Below, piece by piece: positions 55,881 through 64,000 of a DNA stretch of 64,000 bases. The translations under genes and the position numbers were made by a program. The notes under the pieces were generated by a model, which worked only from the letters and a program-made list of their open reading frames with translations, made no database searches and was not told where the DNA came from. The DNA lies in NCBI RefSeq assembly GCF_001675045.1, contig NZ_LYPA01000026.1:27240-91239 (forward strand), read 5' to 3'. Every line of letters starts with the position of its first letter. Position 1 is the first letter of the stretch. The stretch is from Paenibacillus oryzae. GTDB lineage: Bacteria > Bacillota > Bacilli > Paenibacillales > Paenibacillaceae.

Positions 55881-56930
55881 TTATTCGCCAGGAACAACAA
55901 TTTCGCCGCTAATGATTTTAGCTTTGAACTCGTCAACCTTCTTCAAAACGTCCTCAGGAACGTTTTTCTTCGATGTTTCAGGAAGACCTACAGCATCATC
56001 CTTCAGACCCAGCTCTTGAGTGCCGCTAGTCCAATTGCCGTCAATCAGGTCCTTAGAAATTTTATGAACGGCTGCATCTACGCCCTTCATCATGGAAGTC
56101 AGAGTTACTTCGTCGCCAAACTCCAGGGATTGGTCCTTGTCAACGCCGATAACCCAAACTTTTTCACCGTTCTTTTTGCGCTCGATTGCTTCGTTGAATA
56201 CGCCATTGCCAGTACCGCCGGCTGCATGGAACACGATGTCATAGCCGTCGTTGTACAGAGTTGCCGCAGCGCTTTTACCTTGGTCAGGCTTGTCAAAAGT
56301 GCCTGTGTATACAACTTTAACATTTGCGTCAGGGTTTGCCGCTTTAACGCCAGCAACAAAACCAGCTTCAAAACGTTTGATAACCGGAATTTCCATGCCG
56401 CCTACAAAACCGATTTTTTTGCTTTCGGACATCAGGCCGGCTACAACGCCAACCAGGAAGGAGCCTTCATGCTCGGCAAATGTAACCGAAGCTACGTTTG
56501 GAGCGTCAACAACAGCGTCGATAACCGCCAGCTTTGCATCCGGGTTTTCATTGGCAACCTTCAGGATTGCGTCCGTGAACAAGAAGCCGATACCCCAAGT
56601 CAGGCTATAGCCTTCGCGAACGAAGTTGTTCAGGTTTGGCTCCATGTCGGCTTCGCCTTTGGATTCCAGGAACTTTGTTTCAGCGCTGGTTTCCTTGGAC
56701 AGGCGTTGAAGAGCTTCCCAAGCGCTTTGGTTAAAGGATCTGTCGTTTACGCCGCCTACGTCAGTAACCATACCGATTTTAAAATCCTTGCCGCTTTCAT
56801 CAGATACAACTTCAGGTTCGCTTCCGCCTTGGCTGCCGCCGTTGTTGTTTTTCTTGTCTACTCCGCAAGCGGACAAAACAAGGCTGATGGAAAGCACCAG
56901 CATAAGCATTAAGCTTGCTGTCTTCTTCAT
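55881..56930 (-). CDS. BMP-family nucleoside-binding lipoprotein (NupN/BmpA-like)
   Basis: A 349-residue lipoprotein. The signal peptide ends in the lipobox VLSAC (Cys21-22 region), then an Asn/Gly/Ser linker. The BMP domain shows KIGMVTDVGGVNDRSFNQSAWEAL, GIGFLFTDAI, FAEHEGSFLVGVVAGLMS, GFVGGMEIPVIKRFEAGFVAG, HAAGGTGNGVFNEA and VIGVDKDQS. It captures purine nucleosides outside the cell for the three following genes. ATG 56930 follows GGGGAG. It has the strong promoter of the operon. Confidence 0.95.
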   Translation of the reverse strand: MKKTASLMLMLVLSISLVLSACGVDKKNNNGGSQGGSEPEVVSDESGKDFKIGMVTDVGGVNDRSFNQSAWEALQRLSKETSAETKFLESKGEADMEPNLNNFVREGYSLTWGIGFLFTDAILKVANENPDAKLAVIDAVVDAPNVASVTFAEHEGSFLVGVVAGLMSESKKIGFVGGMEIPVIKRFEAGFVAGVKAANPDANVKVVYTGTFDKPDQGKSAAATLYNDGYDIVFHAAGGTGNGVFNEAIERKKNGEKVWVIGVDKDQSLEFGDEVTLTSMMKGVDAAVHKISKDLIDGNWTSGTQELGLKDDAVGLPETSKKNVPEDVLKKVDEFKAKIISGEIVVPGE

Positions 56931-57053
56931 TTCATAATCTCCCCTTATCTTCTTGGTTTGTATGCTAAAACAGCCATGCTGCTCATACACATGCTTATGA
57001 GGTTGTTCGGCTCGCACTTATGTAGTATAAGTAAACCTTCCCGCTATTATTTC

Positions 57054-57081
57054 ATTATAATGACAAAAATCATGCCGTCAA
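57054..57081 (-). promoter_or_regulatory. Promoter of the nucleoside transporter operon
   Basis: On minus, TTGACG (57076-57081), a 16-base spacer and a perfect TATAAT (57054-57059). The leader to the binding-protein ATG is ~115 bases; I see no purine-riboswitch core in it. Confidence 0.75.
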
Positions 57082-57220
57082 TCAAATTGTGTTATATTAC
57101 GTTACATTTTCACTAACATTGTATTTAATCACCAAATATCACTATAAAAAATAAATATAAAACCCACTCAATTGCCGCTTCAACGCTTTATTATGTTAAA
57201 TTATATGTCATTTCACATAA

Positions 57221-57260
57221 AAAGTATCCCGGTATTCTCGTCGGAATACCGGGATACTTT
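57221..57260 (-). terminator. Terminator of ftsH
   Basis: A perfect 17-bp stem (AAAGTATCCCGGTATTC and complement) with a 6-nt loop begins 10 bases past the ftsH stop; on minus it continues into TTTTTA. Confidence 0.92.
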
Positions 57261-57269
57261 CATCTAGAC

Positions 57270-59294
57270 TTATTGCTTGTTGGGATCATCATTTCCGTCA
57301 TTGGAAGAAGTCGTTGAATTCGGCGTATCCGAACCGCCGTCTTCACGCGGCTGAATACGAACCTTCACATCTCCGATTTCGTCAATAATTGGTTCAGCCT
57401 TGGATTCTACAGAGGATTCACCATCGGTACCGTTGCCGGATTCCCCGCCTTCGCTATCCCCGCTGCCCAAAACTCCTTTTTCGATCAACGATTTGATTTG
57501 CTCCATCTCCAGCGTTTCTTCATTCAGAAGCGTCTGGGCGATCAGATGCATCTCCTCGCTCTTTTCCGTCAACAGCTTTTTAGCTCTGTCGTAACAGCTG
57601 TTAATGATCGTTTGCATTTCTTGATCGATCTCATAGGCAATGGCATCCGAATAGTTAGGCTCATGGCCCAAATCGCGGCCCAGGAATACTTGGCCTTGAG
57701 CATTGCCGAATTGCATAGGTCCAAGTCGGTCGCTCATGCCGTATTCCATAATCATGCTGCGGACAATGCCCGTTGCTTGCTTAAAGTCGCTATAAGCGCC
57801 TGTTCCGATTTCGCCGATAAAAATTTCCTCGGCAACGCGGCCTGCGAGCAATCCCGTAACTTTATCAAGCAGCTCTTGCTTGGTTACGAGCATGCGATCT
57901 TCCTTCGGCAGCATGATGACATAACCGCCGGCGCGGCCGCGAGGGATAATGGTTACCTTATGCACCAGGTCGGCATGCTCCAGAAAGAAGCCTGCGATGG
58001 TATGGCCCGCCTCGTGATACGCCACAATTCTTTTTTCGCGCTCGCTGATGACGCGGCTTTTCTTCTCGGTTCCCACAATAACGCGGTCAATTGCGTCATC
58101 GATATCATTCATTGCAATTTCCTTCTTGTTGCGTCGAGCCGCCAGAAGCGCTGCTTCGTTAAGCAGGTTTTCCAGGTCGGCGCCGCTGAAGCCTGTTGTG
58201 CGCTTGGCGATAACGTCCAGCTTCACGTCGCCAGTCAGAGGTTTGTTGCGGGCATGCACCTTGAGCACAGCCTCGCGGCCTTTAACGTCAGGACGGTCAA
58301 CAGTAATCTGACGGTCGAAACGTCCCGGACGGAGCAACGCGGGGTCAAGAATATCCGCGCGGTTTGTCGCAGCAATGATAATAATGCCTTCATTGGCGCC
58401 AAAACCGTCCATCTCGACGAGCAATTGGTTAAGCGTCTGCTCGCGCTCGTCATGTCCGCCGCCAAGTCCGGCGCCGCGCTGACGGCCAACAGCGTCAATT
58501 TCGTCAATGAAAATAATACAAGGCGAATTTTTCTTCGCGTTTTCGAACAGGTCGCGTACGCGGGATGCGCCAACGCCTACAAACATTTCGACAAAGTCGG
58601 AGCCGGATATGCTGAAGAACGGCACGCCTGCTTCGCCTGCAACTGCGCGGGCAAGCAACGTTTTACCAGTACCGGGAGGTCCCACCAGCAATACGCCCTT
58701 AGGAATACGGGCGCCAACCAGATTGAATTTGCGGGGGTCCTTGAGGAAGTCGACGACTTCGACAAGCTCCTGCTTCTCTTCATCTGCGCCAGCTACATCT
58801 TCAAATGTTACGCGCTTCTTCTCTTCGTTATAAAGCCTTGCCCGGCTTTTGCCGAAGTTCATCACTTTGCCGCCGCCGCCTTGCGCCTGGTTCATCAGGA
58901 AGAAGAACAGGACAAGCAGCAGAAGGAAAGGAACGATTGAAGTCAGGAATGTCAGCCAGAAGCTCGGACGGTCCATCGGCTTGGCTTCAAACGTATAGCC
59001 GTATTGCTTAGACCATTCCATCAGCTTATCCTCTGCGGATACGGGAGCGCGGGCCGTAAAGGTGTCCTTGTCCACGCCATCTGGCTTATTCTTGTATTTG
59101 CCCGTCACAATGTAGGTTTGATCATGATACTTGATTGTCAGTGCCTCAACGTTGCCCGCTTCGATCGCAGCCTGAAGCTGGTCGTATCTTAACGGCTTGG
59201 TATTGTCACCTTGACCGCTAATGTATTGAAATATGCCAACGGTAACCAGAAAGATGATCAAATAAAAACCAGTATTACGGATGATCCGATTCAT
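57270..59294 (-). CDS. ftsH: ATP-dependent zinc metalloprotease FtsH
   Basis: A 674-residue membrane AAA+ protease. Two N-terminal helices (~5-23 and ~108-128) enclose a ~85-residue outside domain. The AAA module has [14 protein letters not shown], the pore loop [32 protein letters not shown] and the SRH region [20 protein letters not shown]. The protease has the zinc site HEAGH and a third ligand Asp in the DFKQAT region. The C-terminal ~70 residues are an acidic Gly/Ser tail. It degrades membrane and regulatory proteins. Confidence 0.97.
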   Translation of the reverse strand: MNRIIRNTGFYLIIFLVTVGIFQYISGQGDNTKPLRYDQLQAAIEAGNVEALTIKYHDQTYIVTGKYKNKPDGVDKDTFTARAPVSAEDKLMEWSKQYGYTFEAKPMDRPSFWLTFLTSIVPFLLLLVLFFFLMNQAQGGGGKVMNFGKSRARLYNEEKKRVTFEDVAGADEEKQELVEVVDFLKDPRKFNLVGARIPKGVLLVGPPGTGKTLLARAVAGEAGVPFFSISGSDFVEMFVGVGASRVRDLFENAKKNSPCIIFIDEIDAVGRQRGAGLGGGHDEREQTLNQLLVEMDGFGANEGIIIIAATNRADILDPALLRPGRFDRQITVDRPDVKGREAVLKVHARNKPLTGDVKLDVIAKRTTGFSGADLENLLNEAALLAARRNKKEIAMNDIDDAIDRVIVGTEKKSRVISEREKRIVAYHEAGHTIAGFFLEHADLVHKVTIIPRGRAGGYVIMLPKEDRMLVTKQELLDKVTGLLAGRVAEEIFIGEIGTGAYSDFKQATGIVRSMIMEYGMSDRLGPMQFGNAQGQVFLGRDLGHEPNYSDAIAYEIDQEMQTIINSCYDRAKKLLTEKSEEMHLIAQTLLNEETLEMEQIKSLIEKGVLGSGDSEGGESGNGTDGESSVESKAEPIIDEIGDVKVRIQPREDGGSDTPNSTTSSNDGNDDPNKQ

Positions 59295-59322
59295 CCCCTA
59301 CCTCCTCTCGAGCGCTTTAGAT

Positions 59323-59352
59323 ATTTTACCATAGCATGACTTTCCATCTCAA
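59323..59352 (-). promoter_or_regulatory. Promoter of ftsH
   Basis: On minus, TTGAGA (59347-59352), an 18-base spacer and TAAAAT (59323-59328) preceded by TGG. It is ~30 bases ahead of the ftsH start, so ftsH can be transcribed separately from tilS-hprT. Confidence 0.65.
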
Positions 59353-59391
59353 TAGAGCCTCGGGAGCCCCTGCATGTTACGGTAAGGGAAG

Positions 59392-59931
59392 TTACTTTTC
59401 ATATACATGCGGCTTCAGAATGCCGACGTAGGGCAGGTTGCGGTATTGCTCCGCGTAATCCAGACCATAGCCTACAACGAATTCGTCCGGCAGCGTAAAA
59501 CCTCTGTAATCCGGCTGCAAATCGACCGTGCGGCGCGCGGGCTTGTCGAACAAAGCGACAACCGTCACCGACTTGGCGCCCCGGTGCTCCAGTACATCGA
59601 TCAGATAGCTAAGCGTAAGGCCGCTGTCGATAATGTCCTCCACGATCAAAATTTCGCGGCCCTCTACCGGCACATCCAGGTCCTTGATGATTTTGACCAC
59701 GCCAGAGGACTTGGTGGACGCTCCATAGCTGGATACCGCCATAAAGTCGATTTCAAGCGGAACCGTAATATTTTTGACCAGATCGGACATAAAAATAAAT
59801 GCGCCTTTGAGAACGCAAATAACGAGCGGATTGCGCCCCTCGAAATCCGTGCTCAATTGCGCGCCAAGCTCTTTTACCTTTTGGATGATTTGCTCTTCGC
59901 TGTAAAGTACGTCCTTGATATCGTTCTGCAA
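59392..59931 (-). CDS. hprT: Hypoxanthine phosphoribosyltransferase
   Basis: A 179-residue purine salvage enzyme converting hypoxanthine or guanine to IMP or GMP. It has the PRPP loop [30 protein letters not shown] and the C-terminal [27 protein letters not shown]. It lies between tilS and ftsH as in Bacillus. The nearby nucleoside importer is functionally compatible. Confidence 0.96.
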   Translation of the reverse strand: MQNDIKDVLYSEEQIIQKVKELGAQLSTDFEGRNPLVICVLKGAFIFMSDLVKNITVPLEIDFMAVSSYGASTKSSGVVKIIKDLDVPVEGREILIVEDIIDSGLTLSYLIDVLEHRGAKSVTVVALFDKPARRTVDLQPDYRGFTLPDEFVVGYGLDYAEQYRNLPYVGILKPHVYEK

Positions 59932-59983
59932 AATAAAGCTCCTCCTACATCCTCACCTATGTGTATGAAATAACCCTTGCTTC

Positions 59984-61663
59984 TTATTCGTTGCGCGCCG
60001 TAATGTAAAGCAGCTCCCGTCCGTCCTTCACGGCCAGCGCATGGCTGGAGCGGCGAATGCCCGGAATCCAGAGCAGCCTGCCACCGGCGTCGCAGAGCAG
60101 CGGATATAACGCCCTGCAAGATGGCGGCACCTTCTCGTCAACGAACATATCTTGCACCTTTTTTGACCCATTTAATCCTAAAACTTGAATTCTGTCGCCC
60201 GGCAAACGGCTTCGGATGACGAGTGGCAGCTCCAGCTGGCTGCAGTCGAAGCAGGCCAGATAACCCGCCGTCTGCTCATTTCCCGCTTCCGGCTCCGCCG
60301 ACCAATGGAAGGTAAAGGTCCATCCGCTTGGTTCAGCCTCCAAAGCCTGAAGACCGGGTGCGATCTTGTAGACATAGCCGCCTGCTCCAAGAGCCGGCAC
60401 CGCCGCATCGCTCCGTTCACGAAACCAGCGCATGATGCCGTATTCCCGTACGCAGACCAGGTTGGCCCCGATGTCCATTCTCCAGGTTGAGGGGGACTCA
60501 GGCAAGGCAGCAAGCCGCATTTTCTCTATGCCTTCAAAGGATAAGTAATCATTTTCCTGCAAAAGATACCTTAATATTAGTTTAATCAATCTCCTTTGTA
60601 AAGCGACATGAAGCCTTGTCAGATCGGCGCAGGATACCTCTAAATGCCCCTGTCTTCGGGAAACGATTGATTCCAGCAGCAACTCCGTCTGCTGCTCCAT
60701 GTAATCACCCTCCGCTCCCGCCACTTCGGCAAGACGCTGGAGTGACGATGACAAGCGCGGATTATATTGTTCCAGATACGGCAAAATGTCCAGCCTGACC
60801 TTGTTGCGGAAGTAGTCCCGCTTTGCATTGCTGCTGTCCACCATATAGGGAATGCCGTAATCCTCGCAGTATTGCAGAAGGCCTGACTTGTTCATACGCA
60901 GGAGGGGACGAATGAGTTCCATGTTTTTTTCGGCCCGTTTGTCCGTCATTCCCGACAGCCCGCCAAGCCCCGCGCCGCGGATCAGCCGCATCAGCACCGT
61001 CTCGGCCTGATCGTCGGCGTGATGCGCCAGCGCGATGATGGAAGCGCCGTTCCGCTCCGCCGTATCGCGAAGAAAGGCGTACCGCTTCTCACGGGCCGCC
61101 GCTTGCAGATTAAGCCTATTTTCCTGAAGATACGCGGGCATATCCAGCGTAACGGTCTCGCACGGAAGCTCCAGGCCCTCCGCAAACCGGACTACCGTCT
61201 GCAGCTCCCGCTCCGACTCCTCGCCGCGGAACCCGTGATTCACATGGGCCGCGACAAGACGCAGCCGCTGCTCCTTCGACACGGAATGAAGAAGATGCAG
61301 CAGCGCCATGGAGTCCGGCCCGCCGGACACGGCGACTACAATGGCATCGCCATAACGCCACAGCTCCTTCTTTTCTGCTACCTTTTGAAAAGCACTCACA
61401 ATAGCCTGCGAGCCGAAGCCGCTCGCCTCTTTAGCTGCGTTCTGACGGCCGTTTCCATACAGGCTCGCGCCAGAGCTACTGTCAGGACTGTTGTCAGGGC
61501 TGCTGTCAGGACTACTGTCAGGACTGCTGTCAGGGCTGCTGCTCTCGATCATGTCTGTGTACTGGATGCGGCGATTGTCGTCGCTGCTCACGCTGCGGCC
61601 CCCGCTATCGCTCTTTCCAATGCTATTGCTCTGGCTCTTTCCGGGAGTCTCCCCCGTCTGCAT
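59984..61663 (-). CDS. tilS: tRNA(Ile)-lysidine synthetase with N-terminal extension
   Basis: An enzyme that lysidinylates the wobble C of tRNA-Ile(CAU). The PP-loop SGGPDS lies at 113-118, with HVNHGFRGEES, LAHHADDQAETVLMRLIRGAG and MNKSGLLQYCEDYGIPYMVDSSN following; the C-terminal lysidine domain ends RIQVLGLNGSKKVQDMFVDEKVP. The ATP motif normally lies near residue 20-35, so about 80 extra residues precede it, including five SPDS-type repeats. ATG 61663 has an AG-rich site upstream; no better internal start is seen. Confidence 0.93.
   Translation of the reverse strand: MQTGETPGKSQSNSIGKSDSGGRSVSSDDNRRIQYTDMIESSSPDSSPDSSPDSSPDNSPDSSSGASLYGNGRQNAAKEASGFGSQAIVSAFQKVAEKKELWRYGDAIVVAVSGGPDSMALLHLLHSVSKEQRLRLVAAHVNHGFRGEESERELQTVVRFAEGLELPCETVTLDMPAYLQENRLNLQAAAREKRYAFLRDTAERNGASIIALAHHADDQAETVLMRLIRGAGLGGLSGMTDKRAEKNMELIRPLLRMNKSGLLQYCEDYGIPYMVDSSNAKRDYFRNKVRLDILPYLEQYNPRLSSSLQRLAEVAGAEGDYMEQQTELLLESIVSRRQGHLEVSCADLTRLHVALQRRLIKLILRYLLQENDYLSFEGIEKMRLAALPESPSTWRMDIGANLVCVREYGIMRWFRERSDAAVPALGAGGYVYKIAPGLQALEAEPSGWTFTFHWSAEPEAGNEQTAGYLACFDCSQLELPLVIRSRLPGDRIQVLGLNGSKKVQDMFVDEKVPPSCRALYPLLCDAGGRLLWIPGIRRSSHALAVKDGRELLYITARNE
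61478..61541 (-). repeat. 12-bp tandem repeat in tilS
   Basis: About five copies of a 12-bp unit (CTGTCAGGACTG-like on plus) encode the Ser-Pro-Asp-Ser repeat in the TilS N-terminal extension. The period is a multiple of three, so copy changes keep the frame. Confidence 0.8.
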
Positions 61664-61767
61664 CCCTTAACGCCCCCTCAATGCATGTCTGCCCTATCAA
61701 CATATTTTCAAAATAAGCATCGTCGCTTTGTAAACACTGGCTCTCAACGCTTTGATCTATCCCCAAT

Positions 61768-61961
61768 TTTGTATGAATTTTCATATAAAAATTAGGCTCC
61801 AAAACACAATTCAGATCATTTTGTACGATTATTCATACAAAATAACCCAATCGATGCAGCGAACCCTGATAGTTATACGATATTTCATACAAATCTTGTT
61901 TATTTTCTCATATGTAACCTTGTTTTGAGTGGATTTTCGTACAAACCACGTTTGTCGTCGC
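61768..61961. repeat. Second 52-bp-period palindrome array (4 diverged copies)
   Basis: Palindromes start at 61768, 61820, 61872 and 61924, exactly 52 bp apart, in the gap between yabT and tilS. Left and right arms are TTTGTATGA/TCATATAAA, TTTGTACGA/TCATACAAA, GTTATACGA/TCATACAAA and TTTGAGTGG/TCGTACAAA, each with a 4-nt AT-rich loop. The ~30-bp segments between them show no clear similarity to each other or to the array at 39357, apart from the palindromes. The rest of 61664-62006 has nothing recognised. Confidence 0.85.
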
Positions 61962-62006
61962 CTAGCATTCAGTTACAATACTGGCGCGGGTGCTAATACA
62001 GCCCTT

Positions 62007-62927
62007 CTATAGCATATGGCGCAGCATCCAATAGATGGATACGGCAAGCAAAATGCTTGTTGTTGCCGCCAATCCCTTCAGCCAGCCCGGCGTAGCTCCC
62101 GCCTTGCGCTTGACGCGCCGATGCATCAGACCGCGCCAGGCCTCCGCTCCTTCGGCGGCGTCTGCAAAGCCGCCTTCCAGCGCCTTTCGCAGCCAGCCCT
62201 CCATTGGCCGGAGCGCCGTGCTGCTTGAGATAATCCCCAGCAAATCGGACGCCGTCCGGTTCTGGGGCAAAATCTCTTTTGTCAGAGCTACAAGTCTCCG
62301 GGGCTCGTGAAGCTGGACGGTCAGCACCGCGAAAGAAAATATATCATAGCCGGGATCTGCCGAGCGCGGACCGCTGTTCCAGTATCCGCGATCATAGATT
62401 TCCGTAAACTGGCGTATACTTCTGCCTATTTCCGAAACGCCGCCGTAGTCAACCAGCTCCACATGTCCGTAATCGGCTACCATGACATTTTCCACCTTCA
62501 AGTCGCCAAACACCCAGCCTGCCCTGTGCAGCCTGGCTAATCTGCCCAGCAGGTTCAAGCCTACCAGAGGAAACCACTCCGTGCCCTGCTGCTTTAGATA
62601 GTCGGCAAGAGTGTCTCCACGCACATATCGCATTATATAGAAGGGATATTTGCGGCCGTCCGGTCCGTACAAATCATCCACGTCAAAGAGAAACGGCTCC
62701 ATGCCGCTGCCTTGTTTAGCGATGTTTTTGAGCACGTTGATTTCGGATTGCAGGTCCACGGCATCGGCGCCAACCTTGAGCGCCAGCCATTCCCGATCCC
62801 TCTGCACCAGATATACCTTGCCGTTGGCGCCTTCGCCCAGAAGGCGTTCTACCCGGTAACGCCCCTGCTTCCATTTGCCAACCACGACATTGCCCCGCCG
62901 CAGCTCCAAATTAAACGACGTAGTCAC
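62007..62927 (-). CDS. yabT: YabT-like serine/threonine protein kinase
   Basis: A 306-residue Hanks-type kinase with a C-terminal membrane helix (~283-303). The glycine loop is GEGANGKVYL (31-40), with the ATP Lys51. The catalytic loop reads GDLKVEN (Asp142, Lys144, Asn147) where HRD would be, and the metal motif is DYG (Asp160) in place of DFG. No extracellular PASTA domain is present. In Bacillus YabT acts during sporulation and is stimulated by DNA. The start is GTG 62927; it overlaps the yabS stop by 17 bases. Confidence 0.92.
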   Translation of the reverse strand: MTTSFNLELRRGNVVVGKWKQGRYRVERLLGEGANGKVYLVQRDREWLALKVGADAVDLQSEINVLKNIAKQGSGMEPFLFDVDDLYGPDGRKYPFYIMRYVRGDTLADYLKQQGTEWFPLVGLNLLGRLARLHRAGWVFGDLKVENVMVADYGHVELVDYGGVSEIGRSIRQFTEIYDRGYWNSGPRSADPGYDIFSFAVLTVQLHEPRRLVALTKEILPQNRTASDLLGIISSSTALRPMEGWLRKALEGGFADAAEGAEAWRGLMHRRVKRKAGATPGWLKGLAATTSILLAVSIYWMLRHML

Positions 62928-63636
62928 CCATCATCCCATCACTTTCATATCGCTCCTTGCGTCCAAGGTCGCCTGAACGATAATAATCTATCACCTGCAT
63001 AATCGCAGGTCCCGTCGGCGTAGTTCCGCCCATCTGAAGCTTGGGAAAAATACTCTGTATGCCTTTCAAGTGGCTGCTCCATCCCAAATCCATCAAGCAT
63101 TCGTCGCCATGCCGGGAGCCCGGAAAATGAAACACCGAAATCTGGCTGCTCCCCTGCCTTGCCTGCAGGCTCAGCATCAAATCGTGAATGGCCTCCTCCA
63201 CGGCTGCCATCTTGGGCTTCATGCTGGCGCTGGCATCGATGAGCAGAGCAACCTGAAGGCCTGTTGTTTCGCCCAGCTCGTCAATGACCCGAACAACCTC
63301 TCCCCGCTTCTCCGGCGGCAATGAATCAATCGATCCATCGCCAAGCACCTGCTTCAGCTCTTTTTGAACCGCCAGCTGAATGGTCTGCACCACCGTTTTG
63401 CGCGTCATCATTTGAACCGTCTGGGAAAGCTGCCTCGTATGGACCATCCGGCTAAGGCCGCCGCCCGCCCTAGCAATCTCCTCGATTTCGGCTGCTCCCA
63501 GCTCTCCGACGTCCCCGCCATCCAGCACGCCTACCACATTAACCGTAATGCCCTCTGACCGCGCATGAGCGGCAGCTACAACAGGACTAATCCCCACATT
63601 GGAGCAGCCGTCCGTAATCAGCAAAATTTGCTTCAT
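62911..63636 (-). CDS. yabS: YabS-like von Willebrand factor A domain protein
   Basis: A 241-residue VWA-fold protein of the yabS position, next to the kinase. Motif order is unusual: a TDG (Asp9, LLITDGCSN) lies at the very N-terminus, followed by a strand-helix pair that looks like the end of a VWA domain (VNVVGVLDGG, EIARAGGGL), while the metal site DASAS (134-138) and the GGTTPTGPA (Thr ~205-208) follow in the C-terminal half. It starts behind GGAGGG. Function is unknown; pairing with a sporulation kinase suggests a shared role. Confidence 0.88.
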   Translation of the reverse strand: MKQILLITDGCSNVGISPVVAAAHARSEGITVNVVGVLDGGDVGELGAAEIEEIARAGGGLSRMVHTRQLSQTVQMMTRKTVVQTIQLAVQKELKQVLGDGSIDSLPPEKRGEVVRVIDELGETTGLQVALLIDASASMKPKMAAVEEAIHDLMLSLQARQGSSQISVFHFPGSRHGDECLMDLGWSSHLKGIQSIFPKLQMGGTTPTGPAIMQVIDYYRSGDLGRKERYESDGMMGDYVV

Positions 63637-64000
63637 TCCTTATCCCTCCGCATATTCGGCGTTAGAAGCTATAAAGCCTTTTCTACCAGCTTTGCCGAAT
63701 ATGATAGGAGATAAACGGTCTACTTCTATTATCGTCATTATAGCATAGCGATTTTCCCCCTAAAGGAAAACCGCTGCGAGAGAAACTCAACTCCACCCTC
63801 GGCCCCTCCAAGATGAGCAACCGCGTTTAGCGTCGTTTATCAGCAGGTTTTATCTTTAATCCGGCTTTTTACTTTCAACGCATAAATTAGTTTAACTCAA
63901 ACTATACCTTGTTGACATCACATGACTTATGCAGTTCGCGAGATTAACTGGTAATGGTGAGAATCTATGCTTGAATAAACTGGCCACCAAGACATAGAAA
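63637..64000. other. Gene-free right edge with a promoter for yabS
   Basis: No coding region is supported up to the window end. By Bacillus synteny spoIIE would lie further right; I could not confirm its 3' end here. On minus, TGCTATAATG about 100 bases ahead of yabS is a good extended -10 (63737-63742). Confidence 0.5.
63737..63742 (-). promoter_or_regulatory. Extended -10 promoter of yabS-yabT
   Basis: Perfect TATAAT with TGC directly ahead on minus, about 100 bases upstream of yabS. No strong -35 is present at 17 bases, which is acceptable with the extension. Confidence 0.55.

Noticed and set aside
56930..57081. Purine riboswitch ahead of the nucleoside transporter
   Set aside because: The leader lacks the paired loop motifs expected of a purine riboswitch core; only a promoter could be supported.
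57498..58940. 480-codon open frame on plus
   Set aside because: Antisense shadow of ftsH with no recognisable features.
61768..61961. CRISPR array with unique spacers
   Set aside because: Repeats are degenerate and only four; same palindrome family as the tandem array at 39357; no cas genes.
63800..64000. 3' end of spoIIE at the right edge
   Set aside because: Synteny predicts it nearby, but the short open frames on minus show no recognisable SpoIIE sequence.

Overview
The window reads as a chromosomal segment of a Gram-positive, spore-forming Firmicute of the Paenibacillus type. The right half (about 28.9-64 kb, read on the minus strand) keeps the well-known Bacillus/Paenibacillus gene order yabS-yabT-tilS-hprT-ftsH ... 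coaX-hslO-PPIase-cysK-pabB-pabA-pabC-folP-folB-folK-xre-dusB ... lysS. Carbohydrate ABC transport under a YesMN-type two-component system, an S-layer-homology protein and a large exopolysaccharide locus fit the same assignment. The genus is inferred from gene content and order; no rRNA marker is present. Nearly every gene is on the minus strand; only mazEF is on plus.

Layout. 1-8.6 kb: a carbohydrate-use locus with a GH43 glycosidase (cut by the left edge), two MalFG-type permeases, a sugar-binding lipoprotein, and a YesN/YesM response regulator and sensor kinase. 8.6-9.2 kb: a MazEF toxin-antitoxin pair, divergent from the kinase. 9.2-12.6 kb: the dTDP-L-rhamnose operon rfbACDB. 12.8-26.7 kb: an exopolysaccharide/cell-surface glycan operon running Wzz-like co-polymerase, BY-kinase, 4,6-dehydratase, an anchored protein of unknown function, initiating sugar transferase, three glycosyltransferases, an acetyltransferase, polymerase, flippase, Ugd and an epimerase. 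Its core (about 15.4-22.6 kb) is clearly AT-rich compared with its flanks. 26.8-29.8 kb: an SLH-domain surface protein and the CpsB-type phosphatase that partners the BY-kinase. 30.1-32.4 kb: lysS and greA, with a full-consensus sigma-A promoter. 32.4-39.2 kb: dusB, xre and the folate/p-aminobenzoate genes. 39.2-49.2 kb: cysK, a PPIase, hslO, coaX and NAD synthesis (nadC, nadB, nadA) with an alpha/beta hydrolase inserted. 49.4-52 kb: an SRPBCC protein and an AT-rich two-gene module of AAA ATPase plus a PD-(D/E)xK-like protein, a candidate defence cassette. 52.1-57 kb: a BMP-type nucleoside ABC transporter. 57.2-63.7 kb: ftsH, hprT, tilS, the yabT kinase and the yabS VWA protein.

How the genes work together. 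Rml enzymes would supply dTDP-rhamnose, Ugd plus the epimerase would supply UDP-glucuronate and its C4 epimer, and the EpsC-type dehydratase plus the small phosphoglycosyl transferase would make and attach a modified amino sugar to undecaprenyl phosphate. The glycosyltransferases, Wzx and Wzy complete a Wzx/Wzy pathway controlled by the Wzz/BY-kinase/CpsB phosphorylation module.

The most unusual signal is non-coding. Two intergenic arrays more than 20 kb apart (39357-39806, nine copies; 61768-61961, four copies) share a roughly 22-bp palindrome with 9-bp arms and a 4-nt loop, repeated at exactly 52 bp. In the second array the sequence between palindromes has diverged while palindrome and period remain. 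A third intergenic region (46445-46629) has a different palindrome, also with a 4-nt loop, spaced 51-61 bp. An intercistronic 19-bp tandem array lies between pabB and pabA. All coordinates and motifs were read by eye; no database search or folding program was run.
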